This document shows positions 63,493 to 64,000 of a stretch of 64,000 nucleotides of DNA, one piece after another (the first letter of the stretch is position 1; each line of letters starts with the position of its first letter). Position numbers and translations under genes: made by a program. Source of the DNA: Schaalia sp. 19OD2882 (GTDB lineage: Bacteria; Actinomycetota; Actinomycetes; Actinomycetales; Actinomycetaceae); assembly GCF_018986735.1 (NCBI RefSeq), contig NZ_CP065521.1:682001-746000 (forward strand). The letters run 5' to 3'. Below the pieces are notes generated by a model, which ran no database searches, was not told the origin of the DNA, and saw nothing but the letters and a program-made list of their open reading frames with translations.

Positions 63493-63924
63493 TCATGTGT
63501 CCGGGACTGTCCTGGTGAGCGTGTCCACCCGCGCGTCGGCTCGCTGCACCGAGGCCTGCACAGCCTGCAGGTCCGTGCGCAGGCGGCCGAAATCCTCGCG
63601 GATGAGCCGGATGTCAGCGACCCGCTCGGCGTGCTCGCGCTCAGCTCTCGCGTCGGCCCTGCGTAGGGACAGCGAGATTGCCGTCATGCCCTCGCGGACC
63701 TGTCCCGCCAGAGCATCCACGTCCTCTCGCAGGTTGGTCGAGTGGCTGTTGACCGTGGACTCTCGGATCGCCTTCGTGTCCTCCCGACTCTCCTGGAGGT
63801 GCCTGCGGAGGTTGTTCAGGTAGGTGATGCCGACCCCGACTCCAGCAGCGGCCAGACCGAGGACGGCGACGAGGAGGGTGACCACGGCGGTGGCCACCTT
63901 CTCGTCGGCCAGGACCTCGATCAT
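63493..63924 (-). CDS. Holin-like phage membrane protein (DUF2746-type)
   Basis: 143 residues. One N-terminal helix (about 12-37, AVVTLLVAVLGLAAAGVGVG) is followed by a long charged coiled coil with SHSTNLREDVDALAGQV, which resembles DUF2746 proteins of actinophages. Its place at the 3' end of a minus-strand phage operon fits a lysis-cassette accessory or holin. The ATG overlaps the stop of a further upstream gene (ATGA). It converges on the early-gene operon. Confidence 0.75.
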   Translation of the reverse strand: MIEVLADEKVATAVVTLLVAVLGLAAAGVGVGITYLNNLRRHLQESREDTKAIRESTVNSHSTNLREDVDALAGQVREGMTAISLSLRRADARAEREHAERVADIRLIREDFGRLRTDLQAVQASVQRADARVDTLTRTVPDT

Positions 63925-64000
63925 GCAGCGTCGCCTCCTCGATGCCTGAGCGCGTACGCGGGCTCGGCGTCGGTCGCAGTGGCCTTCGGGTCGGCGATGG
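63921..64000 (-). CDS. C-terminal end of a phage gene cut by the window edge
   Basis: The minus-strand frame entering from the right edge reads ADPKATATDAEPAYALRHRG and stops at a TGA that overlaps the DUF2746 start by ATGA. Gene order suggests an endolysin or other lysis gene, but only about 25 residues are visible. Confidence 0.55.
   Translation of the reverse strand, partial: IADPKATATDAEPAYALRHRGGDAA

Overview
The window is a high-GC actinobacterial chromosome segment. Gene content (NADP-type glutamate dehydrogenase, glycogen phosphorylase, FtsEX with an M23 hydrolase, a tad pilus locus, AdnAB-like helicase-nucleases, DUF3117 and DUF3107 proteins, an actinobacterial-type tmRNA tag) and many GTG or leaderless starts fit the Actinomycetaceae (Actinomyces/Schaalia-like). 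That placement is inference from gene content, not from a search. No rRNA, insertion sequence or CRISPR array is visible.

Layout. 1-12.6 kb: housekeeping block with a membrane-anchored beta-propeller-like protein, purine nucleoside phosphorylase, LOG-family protein, DUF3117, O-methyltransferase, Mrp ATPase, DUF1003, MgtE-N/CBS protein, general stress protein, aminopeptidase P, GrpB, PHP and MarC genes. 12.65-13.36 kb: gene-free, with a striking symmetric array of four 15-bp sites and a CTTGCAG repeat before glycogen phosphorylase. 16.2-18.1 kb: a GntR(YtrA-type)-ABC exporter operon with its own palindromes. 18.2-34.7 kb: RraB-like gene and RhlE-like helicase, then an accessory sugar-acid cluster (FadR-type regulator, tetronate-type kinase, 3-hydroxyacid dehydrogenase, SMP-30 lactonase, membrane alpha/beta hydrolase), then a ferritin-like protein, DUF3107 and AdnA/AdnB-like helicase-nucleases. 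34.7-40.8 kb: degenerate phosphotransferase and tad pilus operon. 41-48.3 kb: gdhA, a two-component system and an FbpABC-type iron transporter. 48.4-50.4 kb: a second GntR-ABC module, whose permease gene looks frameshifted at its start. 50.5-55.4 kb: prfB, ftsE, ftsX, M23 peptidase, smpB. 55.5-59.3 kb: Met-rich lipoprotein, DipZ-like thiol reductase, SigK-like sigma factor and RskA-like anti-sigma factor. 59.6-60 kb: tmRNA. 60 kb to the end: left end of an integrated phage-like element (integrase, tRNA-Thr, small phage genes, holin-like protein).

How it works together. smpB and ssrA, the two trans-translation partners, sit 4 kb apart, and the element next to ssrA probably uses its 3' end as attachment site. 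The two-component pair directly precedes the iron transporter, and its stop codon overlaps a palindrome that may be the regulator's target. DipZ, the Met-rich lipoprotein and the sigma/anti-sigma pair look like one envelope redox or metal-stress unit and are the best candidate here for an undescribed system. Many genes follow the pattern TAnnnT, six or seven bases, then ATG/GTG, which indicates widespread leaderless transcripts.
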